Below, piece by piece: positions 54,564 to 63,346 of a stretch of 64,000 nt of DNA; the first letter of the stretch is position 1, and the number at the start of each line of letters is the position of its first letter. Made by a program: the position numbers and the translations under genes. The stretch comes from Deltaproteobacteria bacterium (GTDB lineage Bacteria; Desulfobacterota; Dissulfuribacteria; Dissulfuribacterales; Dissulfuribacteraceae), in the NCBI GenBank assembly GCA_015494155.1, contig WGBU01000070.1:1-64000 (forward strand). The letters run 5' to 3'. The notes under the pieces were generated by a model, which saw only the letters and a program-made list of their open reading frames with translations, was not told the DNA's origin and made no database searches.

Positions 54564-55292
54564 CTATTTTGTCTTTTGTACGGGCCTTGGACCAAAGATT
54601 GCTTGACCAACTCGCACAATTGTTGCCCCTTCTTCTATAGCCACACTGTAGTCATTACTCATACCCATACTGAGATGAGGAAGATCGAGCCCCCCACCAA
54701 ACTTGCCTACAAGCTCATCCCTCAAGAGTCTGAGTGCCTTAAACCATGGCCTTGCACCCTCTGGTTGAGGCGAGTACTTGGTGATGGTCATAAGGCCCAT
54801 AAGCCTTACCCTACTAGGGCCGACCCTTTTGAGTGCCTCGATGAAGAAATCCCTCAGTTCTTCAGGGTGGAGCCCAGCCTTTCCGGGGTCTTTAGAGATG
54901 TTGACCTGGACAAGGCAATTTACAGTCTTATTGATCTTGGATGCCTGATATACCACCTTCTCCAAGAGAGGTATCGAATCTATGGTCTCGATCCAATCAA
55001 AATATCTAACTGCCTGCTTTACCTTATTCTTCTGAAGGTGACCGATGAGATGCCACTCTAGGGAAATCCCCTTTGATCTCAGTAAATCAATCTTTTTCAC
55101 TGCCTCTTGGACATAATTTTCACCAAATACATTTAACCCCAAGTGGGCTGCCTCTTCCACCCTTTCCGCTGGGAACCTCTTTGAGACAGCAACGAGCTTC
55201 ACCTCTTTGGGGGACCTCCCCGCCCTTTCGCATGCCTCTTTGATCTCTTGCCTCACCCGTTCTATGCGGTCTTTAAGGGTTGACTCACTCAT
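54564..55292 (-). CDS. YggS-family PLP homeostasis protein
   Basis: The 242-residue protein has the PLP lysine in LVAVSKRFPAERVEEA (about K38), the FGENYVQEAVKKI block and the phosphate-binding tail LSMGMSNDYSVAIEEGATIVRVGQAIFG. PLPBP proteins buffer free PLP in the cytoplasm. It follows maf by 6 bases and precedes queD by 20 bases. Confidence 0.95.
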   Translation of the reverse strand: MSESTLKDRIERVRQEIKEACERAGRSPKEVKLVAVSKRFPAERVEEAAHLGLNVFGENYVQEAVKKIDLLRSKGISLEWHLIGHLQKNKVKQAVRYFDWIETIDSIPLLEKVVYQASKINKTVNCLVQVNISKDPGKAGLHPEELRDFFIEALKRVGPSRVRLMGLMTITKYSPQPEGARPWFKALRLLRDELVGKFGGGLDLPHLSMGMSNDYSVAIEEGATIVRVGQAIFGPRPVQKTK

Positions 55293-55298
55293 TTCCCA

Positions 55299-55931
55299 TC
55301 ACCTTGGGGTTACTATACGGTGCTTTAGAAAAAGGTCCACTACCTCACGCAGGGGCAGGCCCACCACATTTGTATAGGAGCCCTCTATCCGATCCACCAT
55401 AAATGCACCTAGACCCTGGATGGCATAGCTTCCAGCCTTGTCCAGTGGTTCTCCTGTGGCTACATAGGCCTCTATGAGTCTATCGGAAGGCCTAGAAAGC
55501 CATACCTTAGAGGTCACCACGAACTCCTCTTCTATAAACGGCCCTTGAGGGGGACCTGGCCCCAATAGGCAACATCCAGTATGTACAACATGCATCCTCC
55601 CCGCTAGAGACTTTAGCATCTCAACGGCATCTTCTGGCCCCTTGGGCTTTCCGATGATCTCATCGTCAAGGACCACTATGGTGTCCGCTGCAAGAATCCA
55701 TCCAACTTCTCCTTCACGCTCCCTTACATTCGTAGCCTTGAGGCGGGCAAGCCTCAGGGCATACTCTTTAGGTACCTCACCCCCCATACGCCCTGGTTCC
55801 TTTAAGGAGCTGGGGGCAACGACAATATCGAGACCTAGGGATTCCAAAAGATCCCGTCGCCTAGGTGACTTTGAAGCGAGGATTATGGGTTGAGCCTGTC
55901 GAAAAGGGCCAGGGCATTTCTTGTGGTACAA
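55299..55931 (-). CDS. maf: Maf-family nucleoside triphosphate pyrophosphatase
   Basis: The roughly 210-residue protein hydrolyses unusual or excess NTPs. It has ILASKSPRRRDLLESLGL, the catalytic ADTIVVLDDEIIGKP and the C-terminal IEGSYTNVVGLPLREV. The start is uncertain: the only start-like codon before ILASKSP is TTG 55931, which would make it overlap tatD by 49 bases with a Pro-rich N-terminus. Confidence 0.92.
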   Translation of the reverse strand: MYHKKCPGPFRQAQPIILASKSPRRRDLLESLGLDIVVAPSSLKEPGRMGGEVPKEYALRLARLKATNVREREGEVGWILAADTIVVLDDEIIGKPKGPEDAVEMLKSLAGRMHVVHTGCCLLGPGPPQGPFIEEEFVVTSKVWLSRPSDRLIEAYVATGEPLDKAGSYAIQGLGAFMVDRIEGSYTNVVGLPLREVVDLFLKHRIVTPR

Positions 55932-56665
55932 CTCGCTACCTCCTTAAGATCCATAGACTTCAATCGGGCCACCTCCTCGGCCACATACCTCACATAGAGC
56001 GGCTCATTGGTCTTTCTCCTAAAAGGTACTGGTGCGAGGAATGGACTGTCCGTCTCCACCAGTAGCCGATCTATGGGACACTCCTTGATGAGTCCTTGCA
56101 CCTTGCTAGCTCCCTTAAAGGTCACTATACCAGAGCAAGATATGTAAAATCCTATATCTAAGGCGGTTTCAAAGAGTCGCCTCCCACCAGAAAAGCAGTG
56201 TATCACCCCTTTTATTCCTGTGCCGGCCAGGTCCTTTAATATATCTACAGTGTCGTCATCTGCATCTCTTGTATGCACTATAAGGGGCAGGCCAGTTGTT
56301 AGAGAAAGCTCGATCTGGAACAAAAAGACCTTCTTCTGTAGGTCTTTTGGCGAATACTCTTTGGCGTAGTCAAGTCCTGTCTCACCAATGGCTACAAATT
56401 GTAACTGGTCCAAAAGCTTATAAAGATGTGCTTTGAGCGAGGGGCTGAACCGTTTTGCATCATGAGGGTGAAGCCCGAGGGTGGGATAAACTATAGATGG
56501 AAACCTGGCCGAAAGCTCTCCTGCCCTACGCGATGACTCTTCGTCAATACCTACAGAGACCATTTTGTATACCCCACCCTTTAGGGCCCGCTCGATGACT
56601 GCCTCTAGATCTTTTGCATACTGTGGGAAGTCGAGGTGACAGTGTGAGTCTATGAGTTGTACCAT
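55883..56665 (-). CDS. TatD-family metal-dependent hydrolase
   Basis: The 260-residue protein has the metal-binding IDSHCHLDFP at the N-terminus, IGETGLDYAKEY, PLIVHTRDADDDTV, GVIHCFSGG and LLVETDSPFLAP. TatD proteins are 3'-5' DNA/RNA exonucleases with a TIM-barrel fold. It starts at the base after the histidine kinase stop and overlaps maf. Confidence 0.95.
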   Translation of the reverse strand: MVQLIDSHCHLDFPQYAKDLEAVIERALKGGVYKMVSVGIDEESSRRAGELSARFPSIVYPTLGLHPHDAKRFSPSLKAHLYKLLDQLQFVAIGETGLDYAKEYSPKDLQKKVFLFQIELSLTTGLPLIVHTRDADDDTVDILKDLAGTGIKGVIHCFSGGRRLFETALDIGFYISCSGIVTFKGASKVQGLIKECPIDRLLVETDSPFLAPVPFRRKTNEPLYVRYVAEEVARLKSMDLKEVASCTTRNALALFDRLNP

Positions 56666-58102
56666 CTACCCAACCATTCCACCCTGTGGGAGTACAATCC
56701 TCATGGTATTTCCCCCCATTTTGTTCCTGAATAGGGAAAATGTCCCGCCGTGGAGCTCCACGATCTGCTTGGCAAGACTCAAACCAAGCCCAAGTCCAAG
56801 GATCTCCCTTGGGCAGTGACCTGCATCACTTTTAGAAGTGTGGAGCTCGTGCGATAGTGGATCACCAGAGTCTGAGATCTCCACCTCAACGCCACTCGGA
56901 CATGGCTTTGCAGTGACTATGAGTATACCACCTCGGCCCATGCACTTCAGTGAATTGTGTATGAGGTGATAGAGGGCCTGTTGAAAATGCCCTACATCGA
57001 GCATGAGATAGGTATCGTCTGGAATATTAATGGAAAAGTGTCCCTCGATCTCCCGCTCTTCTAGATCGATGGATATGACCTTGAAGAGGGTCTCTAGGAC
57101 CGTCCTAATCTTTACCCGTTCTGGTTCAATATCTGGGCCGTCCGCAAACGAGAACAGGCCATCTATAGTGCACTCTATCTTTCTAGCGCCTTCCACGATC
57201 CTGGAGGCGATCTTGCGCATATCCTGGTCACTGGACCGCCTTTCAAGGAGTCTTGCCAGCCCCCCAACGGCACTCAGTGGATTTTTTATCTCGTGAAGCA
57301 CTCTGTCGGCGATCAGACCCAGTTCTGCGGTCTTCTCCACATGTGCCAGCCGCCTTCTGCTGGCAGCCATTTCCCGTGTCAGGCCCTCCAGTTCTGTGAT
57401 CTTGGATCTTAGCAGTGCACACATCCTGGCCTTGGTGAAGGCCATGGAGGAAATGGTAGTGAGCAACACAAGGAATTCGAGGTTCGTCTCCTCAATGGGG
57501 TGCTTCAAGATATGGTTGTCACATACAATGACACCATAGTTGTGTGGTCCTGTGGCCACTGGGGCTGCTGCAAGAGGCCCATCAGAAAGTGGCCAATCTT
57601 GATCTACTGGGACCTTTTCTACCACTATTGGTCTCCGTTCTCTGAGTGCCCTCACAAGAAAGTGTGCGGGATCATCGAGCGGGACCTCAATCGATCGCAC
57701 CAACCGATTTAGTGGGTGGGCCTCATCATAGAAGTGCCCTTTCATCTCTTCCAACATCTCAAAGAGGGTGAGAGGCCTGTTCCTGAGTTCTTCCCATATG
57801 ACCGTCGCCTCTTGGGCATCCCATGGCCCCACAGAAAGGTCACCACAAAGGGCGTTCTTTCTCCTATTCATGGTGAACCAAAATGCCCTGTTAAATCCAA
57901 GCCCCTCACCAGCTGTAGTGCCAATTAGGACTGCCTTCAGTATCTCTAAGGCATCGTTCTTCTCCAGGAACTCTATATTGAGCTTTTGGGCGAGCTCCAG
58001 AAAAAAAGAGAGCCTGGTCTGCTGGCTTGCGATCTCCGTCTTTAGGGAATCGAGCTTTCTCAGGCAATTATTGTCATTTATGATTATGTCAGTATTATCC
58101 AT
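56666..58102 (-). CDS. Orphan GAF-type sensor histidine kinase
   Basis: The 478-residue protein has an N-terminal coiled coil, a GAF-like domain (about 30-225) and a HisKA/HATPase core. The phospho-acceptor is H270 (RVLHEIKNPLSAVGG), the N box is HLIHNSLK near residue 385, and G boxes read ISDSGDPL and LGLGLGLSLAKQIVELHGG. No transmembrane helix is seen, so it should sense a cytoplasmic signal. No response regulator is adjacent. It has a distinctive VPLDDPAHFLVRALRERRPI stretch in the GAF part. Confidence 0.9.
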   Translation of the reverse strand: MDNTDIIINDNNCLRKLDSLKTEIASQQTRLSFFLELAQKLNIEFLEKNDALEILKAVLIGTTAGEGLGFNRAFWFTMNRRKNALCGDLSVGPWDAQEATVIWEELRNRPLTLFEMLEEMKGHFYDEAHPLNRLVRSIEVPLDDPAHFLVRALRERRPIVVEKVPVDQDWPLSDGPLAAAPVATGPHNYGVIVCDNHILKHPIEETNLEFLVLLTTISSMAFTKARMCALLRSKITELEGLTREMAASRRRLAHVEKTAELGLIADRVLHEIKNPLSAVGGLARLLERRSSDQDMRKIASRIVEGARKIECTIDGLFSFADGPDIEPERVKIRTVLETLFKVISIDLEEREIEGHFSINIPDDTYLMLDVGHFQQALYHLIHNSLKCMGRGGILIVTAKPCPSGVEVEISDSGDPLSHELHTSKSDAGHCPREILGLGLGLSLAKQIVELHGGTFSLFRNKMGGNTMRIVLPQGGMVG

Positions 58103-58122
58103 TCAAAAACCTTCTTTATCTC

Positions 58123-58151
58123 TTGACACATATTGCGCCAACGGTCATAGT
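58123..58151 (+). promoter_or_regulatory. Promoter of the small exported-protein gene
   Basis: TTGACA (58123-58128) and CATAGT (58146-58151) are spaced by 17 bases. The predicted start is near 58158, giving a leader of about 70 bases that holds a hairpin. Confidence 0.65.
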
Positions 58152-58174
58152 ACCACGTAATGGGAAACATTGAA

Positions 58175-58202
58175 GCCCAAACCTCAGACTCAGAATTTGG
58201 GC
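58175..58202 (+). promoter_or_regulatory. 5'-leader stem-loop
   Basis: GCCCAAA (58175-58181) and TTTGGGC (58196-58202) pair perfectly around a 14-base loop in the predicted leader. The strong ribosome binding site AAAGGAGGG follows 10 bases later. It may stabilise the transcript. Confidence 0.5.
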
Positions 58203-58228
58203 AAAAAACCTAAAAGGAGGGCATTATT

Positions 58229-58435
58229 ATGCGTTCAAGGATTACATCAATCGTCGTTGCCATCATGATGACAGTGGGGATGGCAGGGGTAGGTTATGCT
58301 GCCAAGTGCAAAGGCACTGTAGAGAGCATTGACGGCGGGAAAATGGTAATCCAGCTTAAGGGCAAGTGCAAGGCCAAGGCTGGTGACGAAGTTAAGATCA
58401 AGACAAAGAAGAAGGCCGCAGTAGAAGGTTGCTAA
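58229..58435 (+). CDS. Small exported basic protein of unknown function
   Basis: The 68-residue precursor has a Sec signal peptide ending at GYAAK (residues 1-25). The mature part of about 44 residues is rich in Lys and has three Cys (AKCKGTV, KGKCKAKAG and the C-terminal EGC). It looks like a compact beta domain with CKGTVESIDGGKMVIQLKGK, somewhat like small OB-type folds. It has its own promoter, leader hairpin, near-ideal ribosome binding site and terminator, so it is probably expressed strongly alone. I assign no function. Confidence 0.8.
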   Translation: MRSRITSIVVAIMMTVGMAGVGYAAKCKGTVESIDGGKMVIQLKGKCKAKAGDEVKIKTKKKAAVEGC

Positions 58436-58464
58436 TAACTTAAGTGTAGACTAGTTTGTGAAGG

Positions 58465-58495
58465 GGGTAGCCCTATGGGGCTACCCTTTTTATTT
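58465..58495 (+). terminator. Terminator of the small exported-protein gene
   Basis: GGGTAGCCC (58465-58473) pairs with GGGCTACCC (58478-58486) around TATG and is followed by TTTTTATTTT. It lies 30 bases after the stop and touches the convergent rpe 3' end. Confidence 0.9.
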
Positions 58496-59169
58496 TACCC
58501 TGCCTGGGCCAATGCCCTGAGTGTGTCGATTTCTTCCTTGTAATCCCCTTTTTCAAATATGGCCGACCCTGCCACAAAGATCTCTGCCCCTGCACGAGCG
58601 ACCTCTTTTATTGTATCCCTATTGATGCCTCCATCCACCTCTATGGGTATGTTGAGACCTAGGCTAGAGATGAGGACTTTAAGCTCCTTTATCTTTTCGA
58701 GTGAGAATTCAATGAAGCTCTGCCCGCCAAAGCCCGGATTAACGCTCATTATCAGGCAATAGTCCGCTGCCCGAACCACATCTTTTACTGCACTAACAGG
58801 TGTACCGGGGTTCAACACCAGCCCAGCCCGGGCCCCCAGGTCTCTGATGGCGCAAAGGGTCCTGTGTATGTGTGGACAGGTCTCGTAGTGTACAGAGATC
58901 CAATCTGCCCCTGCCTTTTTAAATTCTTCAATATAGCGCTCTGGCTGTTCGATCATGAGGTGACAATCTACAGGGAGCCCTGTGGCTGCCCTGACCGCCC
59001 GCACCACCAGGGGACCAATGGTGATATTTGGGACAAAGTGGCCATCCATGACATCCACGTGTATCACATCTGCCCCTGCACCTTCGACTGCTCTAACCTC
59101 TTCAGCGAGCCTTCCAAAATCTGCAGATAATATCGATGGGGCGATTTGGATCTGTCTTTTCTCCTTCAT
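58495..59169 (-). CDS. rpe: Ribulose-phosphate 3-epimerase
   Basis: The 224-residue TIM-barrel enzyme interconverts ribulose 5-phosphate and xylulose 5-phosphate. It has IAPSILSADFGRLAEEV, VIHVDVMDGHFVPNITIGP, VDCHLMIEQPERYIEEF, MSVNPGFGGQSF and EVDGGINRDTIKE, the full set of family motifs. I choose ATG 59169; a GTG lies just before it. Confidence 0.97.
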   Translation of the reverse strand: MKEKRQIQIAPSILSADFGRLAEEVRAVEGAGADVIHVDVMDGHFVPNITIGPLVVRAVRAATGLPVDCHLMIEQPERYIEEFKKAGADWISVHYETCPHIHRTLCAIRDLGARAGLVLNPGTPVSAVKDVVRAADYCLIMSVNPGFGGQSFIEFSLEKIKELKVLISSLGLNIPIEVDGGINRDTIKEVARAGAEIFVAGSAIFEKGDYKEEIDTLRALAQAG

Positions 59170-59262
59170 CACTTATAGACCGTCCTTCTGTTAAATTTAT
59201 TGGCAATCTAAAAAGATTGCACTAATATCTACTCAAATCCCCACTGGGTCAAGGAGGGAAAG

Positions 59263-60456
59263 ATGATAGCCCAAAAAATGCTCTCATTCATGGAAAGGGC
59301 CTCTTGGATCAGAAAGATGTTCGAAGAGGGGGCGAGGTTAAAGGAAATTCATGGGGCGGACAAGGTATGCGACTTTAGCCTCGGCAATCCAGACCTGCCT
59401 CCACCTACCGAGTTCGACAAGGCACTCGTAGATGAGGCCCAACGGACAGGCCCAGGAGTACACAGCTACATGCAGAATGCAGGCTATATGGATGTACGGT
59501 CCCGTGTGGCAGACCAGGTGGAAAGGGACCATGGGCTCCGCCCTGATCCAAACCATGTCATCATGACGTGTGGGGCAGCAGGTGGTCTCAACTGCATATT
59601 CAAGGCCATCCTGGACCCAGGGGATGAGGTGATTACACCAGCACCTTTCTTTGTAGAGTATGGCTTCTATGTAGACAACCATGGGGGAAAGCTCGTACCA
59701 GTCAAGGCGAAAGAGGACTTTTCACTCGATCTCGACGCCATAGAAGCTGCCATTGGTCCAAACACCAAGGCCATACTCATAAATTCTCCGAACAACCCCA
59801 CTGGGTGCGTCTATTCAAAAGAGTCTTTAAAGGCACTAGCAGAGATCCTGGAGAAGAAATCTTCTGAACTAGGTCGAGTCATATATCTCGTGAGTGATGA
59901 ACCATATAGGCGGCTTGTCTTTGACGGAGAAGAGGTGCCCGGCCTCTTCGACCTCTATGGGCCCACCATCATCACCACCTCCTTCTCCAAGGACCTCTCC
60001 ATACCTGGAGAGCGCATCGGGTATTGTGCCATAAACCCCAGTTTTGAGGGCAAAGACCAGCTCGCAGGGGCCATGACCTTGGCCAACAGGATCTTGGGTT
60101 TTGTAAATGCCCCAGCCCTTATGCAGCGTGTGGTCTCAAAGGTACTGGGCAAGGTGGTGGATGTAGGGGTCTATCAGAGGAGGAGAGACCTCTTTTCAGC
60201 GATCCTTGAAGAGGCAGGCCTTCAATTCGAACTCCCAAAGGGGGCATTCTACTTCTTCCCAAAGACCCCCATTGAGGACGACAAGGAGTTTGCTGCCATC
60301 CTCCAAGAAGAGTTGATCCTCTCAGTACCAGGCTCTGGTTTTGGCTGCCCAGGCCATATCAGGATCGCATTTTGCGTGGAGGAAGAGGTGATCGAAAGAT
60401 CGAGGGAGGGATTCAAGAGGGCAGTGGAAAAGGCACTGTCGAAGGGGGGGAGTTGA
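59263..60456 (+). CDS. Class I/II PLP aminotransferase (AspC-like)
   Basis: The 397-residue enzyme has the family blocks SLGNPDLPPPTEF, INSPNNPTGCVYS, YLVSDEPYRRLVFDG and the PLP lysine in TTSFSKDLSIPGERIGY, plus the C-terminal arginine region GHIRIAFCV. It is a fold-I aminotransferase whose amino acid substrate cannot be fixed by eye. AAGGAGGG precedes the ATG. It converges with rsmB with a 5-base gap. Confidence 0.93.
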   Translation: MIAQKMLSFMERASWIRKMFEEGARLKEIHGADKVCDFSLGNPDLPPPTEFDKALVDEAQRTGPGVHSYMQNAGYMDVRSRVADQVERDHGLRPDPNHVIMTCGAAGGLNCIFKAILDPGDEVITPAPFFVEYGFYVDNHGGKLVPVKAKEDFSLDLDAIEAAIGPNTKAILINSPNNPTGCVYSKESLKALAEILEKKSSELGRVIYLVSDEPYRRLVFDGEEVPGLFDLYGPTIITTSFSKDLSIPGERIGYCAINPSFEGKDQLAGAMTLANRILGFVNAPALMQRVVSKVLGKVVDVGVYQRRRDLFSAILEEAGLQFELPKGAFYFFPKTPIEDDKEFAAILQEELILSVPGSGFGCPGHIRIAFCVEEEVIERSREGFKRAVEKALSKGGS

Positions 60457-60461
60457 CCTCT

Positions 60462-61841
60462 TTAGGCCTTGCCTATGAGTGCCACAAAAAACCCATCGGT
60501 CTCTGGGGGTAAACACCTCAAAAAGCCCTCTTGGGTAATGAACTTTTCACAGTGCCCCATGTTGGGCAAGACCTCACTTATATCTAAGGGTATGGCCCCT
60601 TCTTGGCCCTCTAAAAACGCCCTTATGAGTTCGCTTGTCTCTTCCTTCTCATAGGTACAAGTGGCATAGACCAGGCGTCCATTGGGCCTTAGCCACTTAA
60701 ATACGTGGGAAAGGAGTCTTAGTTGAAGTCTAGATAGAGAATCTATGTCGCCGGGTCTCCTGTTCCACTTTATGTCTGGATGGCGCCTTATGATCCCAAG
60801 CCCTGAGCAAGGGGCATCCACCAGGACCTTGTGAAATTGCCCTCTTAGATCGCCTGTATAGTTCAACACATCTCCATCTCGTGGTAGAATCACCTTTGCC
60901 TTCACTCCCAGGCGCTCTAGATTGGACCTCAGAAGTTGACGCCTCGACAAAGATGGTTCAAAGGCCCATATCTCGCCACTTCCACCCATGAGTTCACCAA
61001 TATGGGCGGTCTTTCCACCCACGCCTGCACATGCATCCAAGACACACTCGCCTGGCCTTGGGTCAAGGCAATACCCTACGAGTTGGGCTGCCTCGTCTTG
61101 GACTGCAAAGAGGCCCTCGTCGAACCCAGGAAGCACCCTTGGGTCGCACCTATCCTCTACTATCACGCTAGAAGGGCTGCACAGCCCCTCCCTGGCCACA
61201 TAACCAGATGCCTTGAGGCGTCTCAAAAAGACGCTCCTTTTGACCTTTTGGAAATTGACCCTAAGGGTGAGGGGTGGACGCTCGTTGTTTGCCTTTAAGA
61301 TCCTTTTGACCAACTCCTGGTCCATGGCCCTTGACCATCTTTCCACCATCCATTGAGGGTGGGAATACCTTAGGTGTAGAGGAAGACTGGGGATGACTTC
61401 ACCTAAGAGCTTGTCACGCTCCCTCGCAATCCCCCGAAGGACCGCGTTCAATAGCCCACTAAGGCGCCCAAGGCGGGTCTTTTTTAGCGCCTCCACTGTC
61501 TCATTGATGGCTGCATGGGGTGGAATAGAGTCGAGCATCAAGATCTGATATGCCCCGATGAGCAGAAATGACTGGACTATTGAGTTTGGGTACTTCTTGG
61601 ACCTTAGCCTCTCCCTTATCAACCAGTCCAAGAGGAGAAGCCACCTCACTGTCCCCACCACCATCTCGTGGACAAGGGCACGATCCCGCTGGTCCAACCC
61701 CAATGGCCCTACCTCATCTTCTATGTACTCTCCAAGGGGTAAACGCCTGGAAAGTGGCGTCGAGAGCCATGCACCAAGTGCCTTCCCTGCAGCAAGCCTT
61801 GTTCCAAGGCCCTTAGCGCTACTAGGCCTTCCCAAATACAC
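60462..61841 (-). CDS. rsmB: 16S rRNA m5C967 methyltransferase
   Basis: The 459-residue enzyme has an N-terminal NusB-like helical domain (about 10-150) and a C-terminal RNA methyltransferase domain. SAM motif I is LDACAGVGGKTAHIGELM. The two catalytic cysteines lie in DAPCSGLGIIRRHPD and VYATCTYEKEE. The start appears to be GTG 61841, 20 bases inside the end of fmt. The fmt-rsmB order is common. Confidence 0.95.
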   Translation of the reverse strand: MYLGRPSSAKGLGTRLAAGKALGAWLSTPLSRRLPLGEYIEDEVGPLGLDQRDRALVHEMVVGTVRWLLLLDWLIRERLRSKKYPNSIVQSFLLIGAYQILMLDSIPPHAAINETVEALKKTRLGRLSGLLNAVLRGIARERDKLLGEVIPSLPLHLRYSHPQWMVERWSRAMDQELVKRILKANNERPPLTLRVNFQKVKRSVFLRRLKASGYVAREGLCSPSSVIVEDRCDPRVLPGFDEGLFAVQDEAAQLVGYCLDPRPGECVLDACAGVGGKTAHIGELMGGSGEIWAFEPSLSRRQLLRSNLERLGVKAKVILPRDGDVLNYTGDLRGQFHKVLVDAPCSGLGIIRRHPDIKWNRRPGDIDSLSRLQLRLLSHVFKWLRPNGRLVYATCTYEKEETSELIRAFLEGQEGAIPLDISEVLPNMGHCEKFITQEGFLRCLPPETDGFFVALIGKA

Positions 61842-62790
61842 TCCCTTTGGGGATTGGATTTCCCCTGATGAAGGCCTCTACAGCCATGCGCCTTTTACCA
61901 GGCCATTGGACCTCTTTTACCAAGATGGCTCCGCTACCTGTCCAGATGGTGAGCCCTTTATTTGAGACATCTATTATCTCGCCTGGGACAAAAGGACCCT
62001 CGATCTCTTGTCCATGGACCAATCTTGGTGTGAAGAGTCTGACCCTCTCATCCCCATAGGTGGTATATGCCCCAGGGACGGGATCAAATGCGCGAATCTG
62101 CCTATGAATTACCTGGGCACTCTGCCCCCAGTCGATCTCAAGCTCTTCCTTTCTTATGGGTGGGGCATAGGAGATGCCCTCTTTTGGTTGTTCCCTCGGT
62201 TGGAGTTCGCCTGTCAATATGCCATGGAGGGCCTCTATTAAAAGCCGTGCCCCAAGGGCGGCCATCCTGTCGTGAAGTTCGCCAAAGGTCTCGTTCTCCC
62301 CTATTTTAAGCCCCTCCATGAGGAGTATTGGGCCTGTATCCATACCCTCATCCATCTCCATGATGGTTATGCCGGTTTGGCGTTCGCCCTCCAGGATCGC
62401 CCTCTGGATGGGGGCTGCCCCCCTAAACTTTGGGAGAAGCGAACCATGGACATTGACTGGCATGATGCGGGCACACTCTAAAAGGGGCCTTTTTAAGATC
62501 TGGCCGTATGCAGCCACCACCAAGAAGTCTGGGCCCATTCCAGCCACTTCCTGTATGAACATGGGATCACTGGCCCTTTCTGGCTGAAGCACCCTAAGCC
62601 CCATCTCAAGGGCCAATTCTTTAACAGGTGAGGGCCTTAGCCTCCTACCCCGCCCGCGAGGCCTATCTGGTTGAGTGACCACTGCCTCTACCTTAAAGCC
62701 CGCATCAAGGAGTGACCTTAGGGACGGGACCGCAAATTCAGGGGTCCCCATGAAGACTATCTTGGTCTCTTCTGGTTTCAGATTACTCAT
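61822..62790 (-). CDS. fmt: Methionyl-tRNA formyltransferase
   Basis: The 322-residue enzyme formylates initiator Met-tRNA using 10-formyl-tetrahydrofolate. It has IVFMGTPEFAVPSLRSLL, NVHGSLLPKFRGAAPIQRAI and the GITIMEMDEGMDTGPIL block. Its start overlaps def by 8 bases and its end overlaps rsmB. Confidence 0.97.
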   Translation of the reverse strand: MSNLKPEETKIVFMGTPEFAVPSLRSLLDAGFKVEAVVTQPDRPRGRGRRLRPSPVKELALEMGLRVLQPERASDPMFIQEVAGMGPDFLVVAAYGQILKRPLLECARIMPVNVHGSLLPKFRGAAPIQRAILEGERQTGITIMEMDEGMDTGPILLMEGLKIGENETFGELHDRMAALGARLLIEALHGILTGELQPREQPKEGISYAPPIRKEELEIDWGQSAQVIHRQIRAFDPVPGAYTTYGDERVRLFTPRLVHGQEIEGPFVPGEIIDVSNKGLTIWTGSGAILVKEVQWPGKRRMAVEAFIRGNPIPKGSVFGKA

Positions 62791-63289
62791 CCTTTGGCCT
62801 TATCTTAGCCCACTTTTTCTTAAACAGGGTCTTTTTTACTGGAGAGAGCCTATCTACAAAACAGATCCCATTTAGGTGATCTATTTCATGTTGCAGACAC
62901 TTTGACAAGAGCCCTCCCTGGGCCTCGATCTCCACCTCACGGCCTTCGCGATCAAAGGCCTTTACGAGTATGGACTCTGCCCTCCTTATCTTCGCCCCAT
63001 AACCTGGTACACTCAGACACCCCTCTTCTCCCACCATCTCACCTACGGCCTCCACGATCCTGGGATTTAAGAGCACCATTGGGTGTTTACCCCGCTTATC
63101 ATCTGTCTCACAGTCGAAGACTATGACCTGGATAGGTTCTCCCACTTGGTTTGCCGCAAGACCGACACCTTCTGCCTCATACATGGTCTTTATCATGTCG
63201 TCTATGAAGCGTTGGAGGGCCCCGTCGATATTACGCACTGGCTCTGAGACCTTCTTCAATATTTCGTGTGGATAAATAAGTACCTTCAT
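62783..63289 (-). CDS. def: Peptide deformylase
   Basis: The 168-residue metalloenzyme removes formyl groups from new proteins. The three active-site motifs are GVGLAANQVG (41-50), EEGCLSVPG with ligand C91, and QHEIDHLNG with H134, E135 and H138. It heads def-fmt-rsmB and is divergent from the DUF434 gene. Confidence 0.97.
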   Translation of the reverse strand: MKVLIYPHEILKKVSEPVRNIDGALQRFIDDMIKTMYEAEGVGLAANQVGEPIQVIVFDCETDDKRGKHPMVLLNPRIVEAVGEMVGEEGCLSVPGYGAKIRRAESILVKAFDREGREVEIEAQGGLLSKCLQHEIDHLNGICFVDRLSPVKKTLFKKKWAKIRPKDE

Positions 63290-63346
63290 AGGACTCGTTC
63301 TAAAAAATGATACAAAAATCCCCTTTATTTTTTTAAAATAATATAA

